Origin: Desertimonas sp963772825
Lineage (GTDB): Bacteria > Actinomycetota > Acidimicrobiia > Acidimicrobiales > Ilumatobacteraceae
Reading direction: 5' to 3'
DNA length: 64,000 nt
Assembly (NCBI GenBank): GCA_963772825.1
Contig: CAVYYX010000020.1
Span: forward strand, 248,001-312,000
Shown here: in pieces, positions 25,450 to 33,514 of the stretch
How positions within the stretch are numbered: the first letter of the stretch is position 1
How the letters are laid out: each line of letters opens with the position of its first letter
Notes under the pieces: model-generated
Seen by the model: only the letters and a program-made list of their open reading frames with translations
Database searches by the model: none
What the model was told of the DNA's origin: nothing
Program-made: the position numbers and the translations under genes

Positions 25450-26921
25450 CGGCCGTCCCGGTCGTCGAGGAACCGCCGGGTGTTGCGGATCGCCAGCGCC
25501 ATCACCGATGCCTGCGGGTTGACGCCCGGCGCGTCCGGCAGCAGCGAGGCATCGTTGACGGACACATTGGTGGCGCCGTAGACCCGTCCCTTGCTGTCGG
25601 TCGCCGAGCGGCGCCGATCTGCGCCCATCGGTGCCGTCGAGCACAGATGCACGGTCATCAGGCTCGCCCGCGAGGCCGCGAACGTCCCTTGGAGCACGGC
25701 TAGGTCGCGGCGCGAGCGGACGACCGGTGCGCCGCGGAACGACGGATAGACGGCGGTGGCGCCGGCCTCGAGGAGCACGAGGGCCAAGCGGGCGAGGCCG
25801 CGTCCGAGCAATGCCCGGTCGCGGCGAGTCAGGCGATAGGTGACCAGCGGATCGCGCCATCCCGGCACGGCGACCACCCGGCCGCGCCCCTCGCTGGTGA
25901 TCGCCGCGTAGTACACGGCGATCTGCCGCCACGCCTCGATCGCCTCGCCGAACAACGACCAATGGTCGCTCAGCGCCAAGGCGACGAGCCCCGGGCTCGA
26001 TGCCGAGCCGCCGAAGGAGAGGTCGGGAGCAAACTCGCTGACCTGATGGACGGGAACGTCGTCGGGGACGTTGATGTCGCCGGCGAAGCGTGCTGCCAGC
26101 TTGACGGTCGGGTGGGCGGAGAGCGTCGCGCCGAAGCGCCGGCCGAGTCCCGAGCGCTGGAGGAGGGCCGGCGTCTGGATCGCCCCACCGCACACCACGA
26201 CGTCGCGGAAGCGGATCCGCCTCGTCACCCCGGCGCGATCGGTGACAACCGCCGCGGTCGCTGCGGCGCCATCGGGGCGACGGTCGATCACGAGGCGGTC
26301 GACGCGCTGGCCGACGGCGAACAGCGCCCCGGCTGACGTCGCTCGGGGGAGGTAGGTCTCGGTCATGCTGCGGCGCCGGCCGGTGCTGGCGTCGGCGCCG
26401 GAGTAGGCCATCCAGCGGGGGATCTCGCCGTGCTCCCAACCGAGCCGCTCGGCGCCGAGACGCAAGCGCTCGCTCGGCGCCGTCGGCGCGCTGGGCAGCA
26501 GCTGCACGCTGAGCTCGGTCTCGACCTCATCACAGATCTGGTACAGCTCGTCGACGTCGAGGTCGTCGAGGCCGTGGTCGTGGCGCCAGCGCCACAGGAC
26601 GTCCTCGGGTGGGCGCCGGTACAGCCCGGAGTTGATCTCCGTCCCGCCGCCTGCGCAGCACCCCTCGGCATAGGCGAGCGCCGGGCTGCCGACCGCCGCG
26701 GTCACCCCGCCGGCTCGATACTGGCGGTCCATCTGGGCGAGTGAGAACGGAACGACCTCGCCTTGGCGGACGAGCTCGCCCTCCTCGACGATGACCACGT
26801 CGACGCCGGCCTCGGCGAGCAGGGCAGCGGTTGGGCCTCCGCCGGCGCCCGAGCCGACGACGAGAACGTCGGTGGCCACGGGGAGCTCGTCGATCGTCGC
26901 CAGCGGCGGCACCGTCGTCAA
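25446..26921 (-). CDS. GMC-family FAD oxidoreductase
   Basis: A 491-residue flavoprotein of the glucose-methanol-choline family. The FAD motif VLVVGSGAGGGPTAALLAEAG (shortened here from VLVVGSGAGG) lies near residue 20. GCCAGGGTEINSGLY is the second FAD-contact element, and the C-terminus carries VNDASLLPDAPGVNPQASVM with the His/Asn-type active-site loop. TVHLCSTAPMGADRR precedes it. A TTG start at 26921 overlaps the stop of the small upstream gene as TTGA; the longer frame upstream shows no GMC features. Candidate substrates are alcohols of sterols, sugars or polyprenols, possibly linked to the neighbouring epimerases. Confidence 0.87.
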   Translation of the reverse strand: MTTVPPLATIDELPVATDVLVVGSGAGGGPTAALLAEAGVDVVIVEEGELVRQGEVVPFSLAQMDRQYRAGGVTAAVGSPALAYAEGCCAGGGTEINSGLYRRPPEDVLWRWRHDHGLDDLDVDELYQICDEVETELSVQLLPSAPTAPSERLRLGAERLGWEHGEIPRWMAYSGADASTGRRRSMTETYLPRATSAGALFAVGQRVDRLVIDRRPDGAAATAAVVTDRAGVTRRIRFRDVVVCGGAIQTPALLQRSGLGRRFGATLSAHPTVKLAARFAGDINVPDDVPVHQVSEFAPDLSFGGSASSPGLVALALSDHWSLFGEAIEAWRQIAVYYAAITSEGRGRVVAVPGWRDPLVTYRLTRRDRALLGRGLARLALVLLEAGATAVYPSFRGAPVVRSRRDLAVLQGTFAASRASLMTVHLCSTAPMGADRRRSATDSKGRVYGATNVSVNDASLLPDAPGVNPQASVMALAIRNTRRFLDDRDGR

Positions 26922-27271
26922 CGGGGCGCTCCGTCGGAGGCGGTCGACGGCCAGGCCTCCCACACGTAGGCGTACGCCAGGGAACGGACGAGCCGGACAT
27001 AGTCGCCGAGCGCCGGCAGCGGGTGGCCGGCCAGGAAACGGGTGACACGTGCTCGCCCGGCGACCCTTCCGGCGCCGTCGACGGCGAGGGCGACAGCGGA
27101 GATCCCGAGCCGCATCGGGGAGGGGAGCACGGCGACGCGCCGCCCGGTGAAGGCCACCGTCGCGTGGCGCCGTTCGTCCGGCAAGCGGGGGAGGTCGACG
27201 ACGAGGAGCCGGTCGGCGAACTCCTCGACGAGACGGACCAGCGGGAACGACCGCCGCAGCTTGCCTCTCAC
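26918..27271 (-). CDS. Small protein coupled to the GMC oxidoreductase
   Basis: A 117-residue basic protein with no clear signal peptide: MRGKLRRSFPLVRLVEEFAD, then GRRVAVLPSPMRLGISAVAL and a C-terminal LVRSLAYAYVWEAWP helix. It overlaps the GMC start by 4 nt. Some GMC-type dehydrogenases have a small accessory or twin-arginine-carried subunit encoded just upstream. The two early Arg residues in a KLRRSF context are suggestive, but no Tat motif is complete. I do not recognise the family; a partner of the oxidoreductase is the best guess. Confidence 0.6.
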   Translation of the reverse strand: MRGKLRRSFPLVRLVEEFADRLLVVDLPRLPDERRHATVAFTGRRVAVLPSPMRLGISAVALAVDGAGRVAGRARVTRFLAGHPLPALGDYVRLVRSLAYAYVWEAWPSTASDGAPR

Positions 27272-27337
27272 GGTGACGGCACGTTAGTGGCCCGCCCGTC
27301 GAGGTCGGAGGCCTGCGGTGGCGGTACGTTCCAGGCC

Positions 27338-28493
27338 GTGTCGGCCATCGACGAGCTCGCCGCCGACCTCCGCGCCACCGGGGTCCGGCGCATCCACGCC
27401 CTCGCGTGGAGAGATCTCGACGATCCCGACGCCGGGGGCTCGGAGGTCCATGCCGACGAGGTGCTGCGGCGCTGGGCGGCGGCCGGGCTCGACATCGTGC
27501 TGCGGACGTCGGCGGCTGCCGGCCGACCGGCACGATCCCGACGCCATGGCTACGAGGTGATCCGGCGCGGGAGTCGCTTCACCGTGTTCCCGAGAACCGG
27601 GTGTGCCGAGGTGTTCGGCCGGATGGGACGGTCTGACGCCCTCGTCGAGATCTGGAACGGAGTCCCGTGGTTCTCGCCGGTCTGGTATCGACGGCCACGG
27701 GTGACGATCGTCCACCATGTTCACGGCCCGATGTGGGACCAGATGTTGCCTGCGCCGCTGGCCTCGATGGGACGTGCGCTGGAGGCGCGCATCGCACCGT
27801 ACGTGTATCGGCGGGGTGCCACGGTGACGCCGTCGGAGTCGACCCGCGAGGAGCTGGTCGAGTTGGGGTTCGATGCGGGTCGCGTCACGGCCGTGCCCAA
27901 CGGCGTCGAGGAGCGGTTCACGCCGGGCGGGCGGCGATCGCCGACGCCGCTCGTCATCGCCGTCGGCCGTCTTGCCCCGGTGAAGCGCTTCCATCTCGCC
28001 CTCCAAGCCGCGGCGGCGGCTCGCCAGAGCGTGCCGGAACTGCGTCTGCGGCTCGTCGGTGATGGGCCCACTGGCCAGTGAGCTGCACCGCTGGGTCGCC
28101 GACCACGAGGCGACGGGCTGGGTCGAGTTCGCCGGCTACGTCGAGCGCGATCGCCTGGTCGACGAGTACCGGCAGGCGTGGGTCGTGCTCAGCGCCTCAC
28201 TGGCCGAGGGCTGGGGCCTGTCACTGACGGAAGCGGCGGCGTGCGCGACGCCGGCAGTCGCCACGGACATCCGCGGTCATCGCTGCTCGGTGGTCGACGG
28301 GGAGACCGGGCTGCTCGCCCCGCCGGAGGGCCTCGGCGACGCGCTGCGCACCGTGCTCACCGACGACGCGCTTCGGGGGCGACTCGGGTCTGCGGCGGAG
28401 GCCCGGGCGCGCACGCTGACGTGGGAGCGCACGGCCACCGGGGTGCTGGCGGTGCTGCACGCCGAAGTGCTGCGGCATCGTGGCGGCAACTAG
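27338..28493 (+). pseudogene. Glycosyltransferase family 4 (GT-B), frameshifted
   Basis: From GTG 27338 the frame reads RIHALAWRDLDDPDAGGSEV, then VEIWNGVPWFSPV, VTIVHHVHGPMW and VIAVGRLAPVKRFHLAL, and stops at 28081 after LRLVGDGP. The next frame continues LASELHRWV, WVEFAGYVERDRLVDEYR and SLAEGWGLSLTEAAACATPAV, ending at 28493. One extra base near 28072 (CCCACTGG) explains the break. The corrected protein is about 385 residues, a complete GT4 with the E-x7-E nucleotide-sugar motif in EGWGLSLTE. The acceptor is unknown; it precedes the Ppm gene by 12 nt. Sequencing error is plausible. Confidence 0.82.
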
Positions 28494-28505
28494 CCTCGCT
28501 TGGCC

Positions 28506-29219
28506 ATGCGCGTGTTGGTCGTCATGCCGACGTACAACGAGCGCGACAACGCTCGGCTCGTGCTGCCGGCCGTGCGCGCAGCCGTTCCCGACGCCGACGT
28601 GCTCGTCGTCGACGACAGCAGTCCGGACGGGACCGCCGAGGTCGCCGCCCGATTGGCCGCCGAGCTCGGATCGATCGAGGTGCTGCGCCGGCCGACCAAG
28701 GAGGGGCTCGGAAGCGCCTACCGGGCTGGATTCGAGTACGCCCTCGACCACGGCTACGACGTCGTCGTGTCGATGGACGTCGACCTGTCCCACGACCCGG
28801 GCGTGCTCCCCGAGCTGCTGCGGCTCATCGACGCCGGCGCCGACGCGGTGATCGGCTCGCGCTACGTGCCCGGCGGGGCGACGGTCGACTGGCCGCTGCA
28901 CCGCCGCGCGCTGTCGCGCTGGGGGAACCGCTACACGTCGTTCGTCCTGCGCCTGCAGGTGCGCGACTGCACGTCCGGGTACCGCGCCTACCGGGCGTCG
29001 GCGCTCAAGGAGATCGACCCGGGATCGACCGGCGCCGAGGGCTACGCCTTCCTCACCGAACTGGTCCGCCGGCTGGTGCGCGCCGACCTGCGGGTGATGG
29101 AGACACCGATCGTGTTCCGCGATCGCTGCCACGGTGTGTCGAAGATGTCCGGCCGCATCGTCGCCGAGTCGATGTGGCTGGTGACGACGTGGGCGCTGCG
29201 CGACGCCGTGCGCCGCTGA
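28506..29219 (+). CDS. ppm1: Polyprenol monophosphomannose synthase (GT2)
   Basis: A 237-residue GT2 enzyme. VVMPTYNERDNARLVLPAV (about residues 5-23), DVLVVDDSSPDGTAEV with the DDS motif, SMDVDLSHDPGVLPELL with DxD, and GSRYVPGG are the hallmarks of dolichol-phosphate-mannose synthases and the Ppm1 catalytic domain. It makes polyprenyl-phosphate-mannose, the donor for GT-C mannosyltransferases such as the PIG-V-like protein at 31.4 kb. There is no N-terminal acyltransferase or C-terminal membrane domain, so it is a stand-alone catalytic unit. ATG 28506 is preferred over 28500. Confidence 0.88.
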   Translation: MRVLVVMPTYNERDNARLVLPAVRAAVPDADVLVVDDSSPDGTAEVAARLAAELGSIEVLRRPTKEGLGSAYRAGFEYALDHGYDVVVSMDVDLSHDPGVLPELLRLIDAGADAVIGSRYVPGGATVDWPLHRRALSRWGNRYTSFVLRLQVRDCTSGYRAYRASALKEIDPGSTGAEGYAFLTELVRRLVRADLRVMETPIVFRDRCHGVSKMSGRIVAESMWLVTTWALRDAVRR

Positions 29220-29222
29220 GCA

Positions 29223-29242
29223 GTTCCCCGATTCTGGGGAAC
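29223..29242 (+). terminator. Hairpin just after the Ppm gene
   Basis: A perfect 7-bp inverted repeat, GTTCCCC at 29223-29229 and GGGGAAC at 29236-29242, with a 6-base loop, starts 4 bases after the stop codon. There is no U tract. It is likely a terminator or 3' RNA stabiliser for the GT4/Ppm operon. Confidence 0.6.
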
Positions 29243-29333
29243 AGCCGATGTCGGATCACCCTACTGGGGAAGATCCGTCGGCAGACGCCTGACGCAGAAC
29301 TCGGCCAGATGCAGCTAGGTTTGTGACGATCTG

Positions 29334-30674
29334 GTGACGACCCACAGCTTCCGTTCCCGTTGCGAGCCGGCGATGCGCGGCTCGGCCGCCGCCATCGCGG
29401 CCGTCGTGGCCGTCGGTTCGCTGGCGGTCGGCGGATCCGCTGTTCGCGCCGATCAAACGGTGGTCTTCGAGGAGGCGGGCGACGCCCCGAACATCAGCGT
29501 GATCGGCGACTCGACGCTCACGGGCGTGCGCTGGTACGCCGACTACGGCCCTCTCGAGCGATTCAACTTCGTGTTCAGCGCGGAGTCGTGCCGCCGCACG
29601 ATCGAGCAGTCGTGCATCAGCCGCGAGGGCTACCGGTCGGCCAACGTGGTCGGGGCGATGCGCACGCTCGACGGTGACCTCGGCGAGGTGCTCGTCGTGA
29701 TGTCGGGCTACAACGACCCGGTGTGGACGATCGACGAGGCGATCGCCGGAGTCGTCGAGGAGGCCCGCGATCAGGGCGTCGACCACGTCGTGTGGCTCAG
29801 CCTGCGGACGAGCGACGATGTCGACTACTCAGATCCCCAGGAGCAGTCGAGCATCAACACATTCCGGGAGTACAACGAACAGCTCGTCGCCGCCGCCGAG
29901 GAGTCCGATGGCTACCTGCAGGTGGCCGACTGGGCGACCTACTCGAACGGTGCCTCGGCGTGGTTCGAAGCCGACGGCGTGCACCTCACCGCTCGTGGTG
30001 TCGACGCCGTCACGACGTTCATCGCCGGCACGGTGGAGCGGGTCCTCGCCGGAGAGGACGTCAGCCCGTCGGCGGCGCCGTGGACGGTGCTCGTGCCGGG
30101 CGCCGAGGGCGAGATCGTGACGGCGGTTCAGGAGGCGCTGATCGCTGCCGACATCGAGCTCGCCGGCGGGGCCGACGGGGTGTACGGGAACGACACGATG
30201 GCGGCCGTCGCCGCCTACCAGCGGCGCAACGACGATCTGCAGGAGACCGGCGCCGTCGACCTGGCGACGGCCCGCTCGCTCGGCGTGTACGAGGATCCCG
30301 AGGCTGCCGGCGCAGCAACGACGACGCTGCCGGCAACGACGGTCGCCCCGACGACGCTGCCGGGTCCGGCGCAGATCGCGGCCGGGTCCGGCGCGTCCGA
30401 CGAAGCGACCGATCGTGACGGTGGACGACCCGTCTGGCCGATCGTCGCCGCGGCGGTGGTCGTCGCCCTCGCCGCCGCCGTGGCCGGCCGCCGGCGATAC
30501 GTCGTCTCCCAGCGCGCCGCCCGGCGTTGGGCCCGCGTCCACCCGGCGACGTCGCCGCGCCGCAGCGTCGCCGATCAGCGCCGGACCGGCGAGCTCCCCG
30601 TCGTCAGCGTTCCGATGAGCCAGGTCTACGACCACCAACTCGAGCACCACGACGTCCCCAGCCCATCTGGGTGA
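29334..30674 (+). CDS. Surface SGNH hydrolase with peptidoglycan-binding domain
   Basis: A 446-residue protein with a signal-like segment (AAAIAAVVAVGSLAVGGSAV, about 17-36). An SGNH domain follows, with catalytic Ser in ISVIGDSTLTG, Asn in MSGYNDP, and Asp/His in DGVHLTARG. A peptidoglycan-binding-1 domain occupies about 250-320 (AVQEALIAADIELAGGADGV and VYGNDTMAAVAAYQRRN). A Thr/Pro linker (ATTTLPATTVAPTTLPG), one transmembrane helix and a basic cytoplasmic tail follow. It probably removes or transfers acetyl groups at the cell wall. The GTG start at 29334 is weakly supported; Met14 is an alternative. The last 71 nt overlap the convergent GT2 gene. Confidence 0.8.
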   Translation: MTTHSFRSRCEPAMRGSAAAIAAVVAVGSLAVGGSAVRADQTVVFEEAGDAPNISVIGDSTLTGVRWYADYGPLERFNFVFSAESCRRTIEQSCISREGYRSANVVGAMRTLDGDLGEVLVVMSGYNDPVWTIDEAIAGVVEEARDQGVDHVVWLSLRTSDDVDYSDPQEQSSINTFREYNEQLVAAAEESDGYLQVADWATYSNGASAWFEADGVHLTARGVDAVTTFIAGTVERVLAGEDVSPSAAPWTVLVPGAEGEIVTAVQEALIAADIELAGGADGVYGNDTMAAVAAYQRRNDDLQETGAVDLATARSLGVYEDPEAAGAATTTLPATTVAPTTLPGPAQIAAGSGASDEATDRDGGRPVWPIVAAAVVVALAAAVAGRRRYVVSQRAARRWARVHPATSPRRSVADQRRTGELPVVSVPMSQVYDHQLEHHDVPSPSG

Positions 30675-31401
30675 GACGGCGGAGGACGGGGGAGTAGCGC
30701 ACGATGCACACCGCCGCCCAGACTCCGTCGCGCCAGCCGATCTTCTTACCCTCGGCGTACGTGCGCCCGCTGTAGGAGATCCCGACCTCGTAGATCCGCC
30801 AGCCGCCGCCGGCGACCTTGGCCGTCAACTCCGGCTCGATCCCGAAGCGATCCTCACGCAGCGTCAGCCCGTCGAGGACCTCGCGACGGAAGCACTTGTA
30901 GCACGACTCCATGTCGGACAGATTGAGGTCGGTGAACATGTTCGACAGCAAGGTCAGCGTGCGGTTGCCCACTGAGTGCCAGAAGTACAGCACCCGATGA
31001 GGCCGCCCGCTCAGGAAGCGGGAACCGAACACGACGTCGGCCACGCCTCGTTCCAGCGGCTCGAGCAGCACGTCGTACTCCCGCGGGTCGTACTCCAGGT
31101 CGGCATCCTGGACGACGACGTACTCACCGCCGGCGATGGCGAAGGCGCTGCGCAACGCCGCCCCCTTGCCGCGGTTGACCTCATGGGTGATGACCGTGAG
31201 ACGCTCGTCGTCGACGGCGGCGACGAGGTCGGCGAGCACCTTGGCCGTGCCATCCGTCGATCCGTCGTCGACGACCACGACCTCGGCGGTCCACGGTGAC
31301 GCCAGCACCCGGGTGACGACCGTGGCGATGGTGTCGGCCTCGTCGTAACAGGGCACGGCGACGGACAGGCACGGGCGCGGCTCGACGGCTCGCTCGCTCA
31401 T
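30604..31401 (-). CDS. GT2 family glycosyltransferase (dolichyl-phosphate glucose/mannose synthase type)
   Basis: A 265-residue GT2 enzyme. LSVAVPCYDEADTIATVV (about 12-29), VVVVDDGSTDGTA, GKGAALRSAF, VVQDADLEYDP with the DxD-type motif, and FGSRFLSGRPHRVLYFWHS are typical of the ALG5/polyprenyl-phosphate sugar synthase group. It should load a sugar onto polyprenyl phosphate in the cytoplasm. The start ATG at 31401 overlaps the stop of the PIG-V-like gene as ATGA, so donor synthesis and transfer are coupled. The C-terminus (MGWGRRGARVGGRR) is read antisense to the SGNH gene end, so its exact length is less certain. Confidence 0.88.
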   Translation of the reverse strand: MSERAVEPRPCLSVAVPCYDEADTIATVVTRVLASPWTAEVVVVDDGSTDGTAKVLADLVAAVDDERLTVITHEVNRGKGAALRSAFAIAGGEYVVVQDADLEYDPREYDVLLEPLERGVADVVFGSRFLSGRPHRVLYFWHSVGNRTLTLLSNMFTDLNLSDMESCYKCFRREVLDGLTLREDRFGIEPELTAKVAGGGWRIYEVGISYSGRTYAEGKKIGWRDGVWAAVCIVRYSPVLRRLTQMGWGRRGARVGGRRPGSSER

Positions 31402-32567
31402 GGGATCGCCGCGAACGAGCCGTAGAACATCGCCGCCGCAGCGAGACCGCCGGCCGACAGGACCAGCAGACCGTCCCACGCCTCGCGGGGACGCTGCGGC
31501 CACCACGCTGCGACGCCGAGGAGCAGGGGGAACGCCGTGAACACGAAACGCGGCCGGGCCGACACCGTCTCGGGGCCGACCATCAACGCAACGACGACCG
31601 CCACGTAGGCGAGCATCGGCCAGGGCAGGCGCACGCGGATCGAGCAGAACAGCCCGAACCCGAGCATCGCCAGGGCCAACGCCGTGTGCAGGTACGTCGC
31701 CCCGGACGCCGTGCCCAACGGGTTCTCCAGGAACCGCCACGTGAAGCGGACCGCGGTCGCGCCCCAGCTCCACCCTTCGTTCCAGGCATCGCGCTGGGCC
31801 CGGTTCCACGCTCCCCACTCGCCGGTGTGCACCCGCAGGTAGGCGTGATAACCGAGAACACCGACCGGCGCCAACGCGACGGCGATCAGCGAACGCCATT
31901 GCCGCCGCTTGTAGATGGCGATCGCCGCGGCGACCACACACGCGGCGACGATGGCGACGCCGTTGGGACGCGTCGCCGTGCCGATCGCCGCCGCGATGCC
32001 AGCGAACAGCCACTGCTCGCGCTGTAGGAACAGCAGGCACGCCGCGGCGCACACGATCAGCGCCGGCTCGGCGTACGACCACGACAGCACGACGGAGCCC
32101 GGGAAGAGGGCGAACAGCACCATCGCCCGCTGCGCCGTGGGAACGCCGTACAGGTCGCGGGCCAACAGTCCGACGAGCACGACCGCAGCGATGGACAGCA
32201 CGACGTTGACCCCGAGCAAAGCGTGGACGACGCCGCCGGGAGCGACGACGTCGACCCACCGCGCCAGGTACGGGTACACCGGGAAGAACGCAACCGTCGC
32301 CCCGTCGCCCGTGATGTACGTGATCCGCGCTGGCAGCTCGCTCGGGTAACCGTGCTCGGCGATCATCCGGTACCACTTGCCGTCCCACTGCGTGAAGATC
32401 GCCTCGATCATCGGCCGCGTGCTGCGCGGGAACGGATTGCCCCGACCCTGGCGGTCCGTGACGACCTGCGCCGCCCGCGTGTACGCACCGAGCAGCACGA
32501 TCACCCGCGACACGACGAACGCACCGATCCCGATGGCCACCGCACGGCGCCACGGTGTGGTCACCAC
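31398..32567 (-). CDS. PIG-V/Gpi18-like membrane mannosyltransferase (GT-C)
   Basis: A 389-residue polytopic membrane protein with about ten hydrophobic segments. The first loop has FTQWDGKWYRMIAEHGYP, the acidic catalytic motif of PIG-V-like enzymes, with VAFFPVYPYLARW and FALFPGSVVLSWSYAEPALI following. These proteins use polyprenyl-phosphate-mannose at the outer membrane face. It overlaps both neighbours (alkA-like upstream by 7 nt, GT2 downstream by 4 nt), so all three are likely one transcript. The acceptor is unknown; in mycobacteria relatives act on lipomannan or surface glycans. Confidence 0.83.
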   Translation of the reverse strand: MVTTPWRRAVAIGIGAFVVSRVIVLLGAYTRAAQVVTDRQGRGNPFPRSTRPMIEAIFTQWDGKWYRMIAEHGYPSELPARITYITGDGATVAFFPVYPYLARWVDVVAPGGVVHALLGVNVVLSIAAVVLVGLLARDLYGVPTAQRAMVLFALFPGSVVLSWSYAEPALIVCAAACLLFLQREQWLFAGIAAAIGTATRPNGVAIVAACVVAAAIAIYKRRQWRSLIAVALAPVGVLGYHAYLRVHTGEWGAWNRAQRDAWNEGWSWGATAVRFTWRFLENPLGTASGATYLHTALALAMLGFGLFCSIRVRLPWPMLAYVAVVVALMVGPETVSARPRFVFTAFPLLLGVAAWWPQRPREAWDGLLVLSAGGLAAAAMFYGSFAAIP

Positions 32568-33472
32568 TTGTACATCGGCAGGATCCGACGCCGCGGGCCA
32601 AACGCCGGGGCGCGCTTGCCCGCCAGCCCGACGAGCCGCAGCACGCGGCCGCGCTGGGGACGGAACGGCTCGAGCAGTTCGAGCATCCTGGCGTCGTCAC
32701 CGCGCGGCTCACCCGCCAGGTTCCAGCTCACCGTGTGCGGGAAGTGATAGTCGCCGACGGGTACCGCATCATCGTCGCCGAACACCGGCCCGCGCACCAT
32801 GCCGATGGTCCACGGCCCGACGCCTGGCACGAGGGCGAGCTTGTCCGCGGCACCATCGGCTCCGAGCGTCGCCCAGTCCCACAACCGATGAGCGATCCGC
32901 GCCACCGCCACGAGCGTGCGGGCCCGCTTGACCTCGATGCCGAGGGGGTGGAACCACCACGTCGGGGTCGACGCCAGGCGCTCAGGACTGGGTGGCAGCA
33001 ACAATCCGGTGAACGGGCCGGGCGCCGGCTCACCCAGGCGGTAGGTGAGGAACTGCCACTGGCGGACGGCTTCACGGGCGGTGATCCGCTGGCCGATGAT
33101 CGTCGGCAACAGGGCGTGGTACAGGTCACCGCTCGCTCCGGCGGCGAACCCAGGTCGCAGATGAGCGGCCTTGGTGACCAGCGGGTGATGATCGGCGACG
33201 GCATCGACGGACTTGCCCAGCGCCGTCATCGCCGGTGCGGCGGCCGCTGCCCAATCGGCGCCCGGCCCCCAGGCGTCGACCGTCAGGCCGGCGGCTGTGC
33301 TCCACCCGATGCGTAGCGACGCCGGCCCGTCGGGGGTCAGCACGCCCCGAACCATCGCCCCGGCGCCGAGCCACGTCGTGGGGTCGTGGCGACCGACTCG
33401 GTACCAGCTCAGGTTGAGACGGACGATTCGCTGCTGGACCGGATCGAGGAGCGCGGAGTCCGTAAGGGTCAT
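32561..33472 (-). CDS. AlkA-like DNA-3-methyladenine glycosylase (HhH-GPD)
   Basis: A 303-residue protein with an N-terminal alpha/beta domain and an HhH-GPD glycosylase fold. LPTIIGQRITAREAVRQW marks the domain entry. KLALVPGVGPWTIGMVRGPV is the helix-hairpin-helix, and the catalytic Asp follows in VPVGDYHFPHTVSW. It excises alkylated bases in base-excision repair. The usual AlkA motif has YLP-type residues near the Asp, and the variation here (GDYHFPH) leaves the base specificity open. It is the first of three overlapping genes, the other two being glycosyltransferases, which is an unusual operon. Start ATG at 33472. Confidence 0.85.
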   Translation of the reverse strand: MTLTDSALLDPVQQRIVRLNLSWYRVGRHDPTTWLGAGAMVRGVLTPDGPASLRIGWSTAAGLTVDAWGPGADWAAAAAPAMTALGKSVDAVADHHPLVTKAAHLRPGFAAGASGDLYHALLPTIIGQRITAREAVRQWQFLTYRLGEPAPGPFTGLLLPPSPERLASTPTWWFHPLGIEVKRARTLVAVARIAHRLWDWATLGADGAADKLALVPGVGPWTIGMVRGPVFGDDDAVPVGDYHFPHTVSWNLAGEPRGDDARMLELLEPFRPQRGRVLRLVGLAGKRAPAFGPRRRILPMYKW

Positions 33473-33514
33473 CGCTGCGGACGGTATCAGTGGGGTGTCA
33501 GCGCCTCGCGGCCA

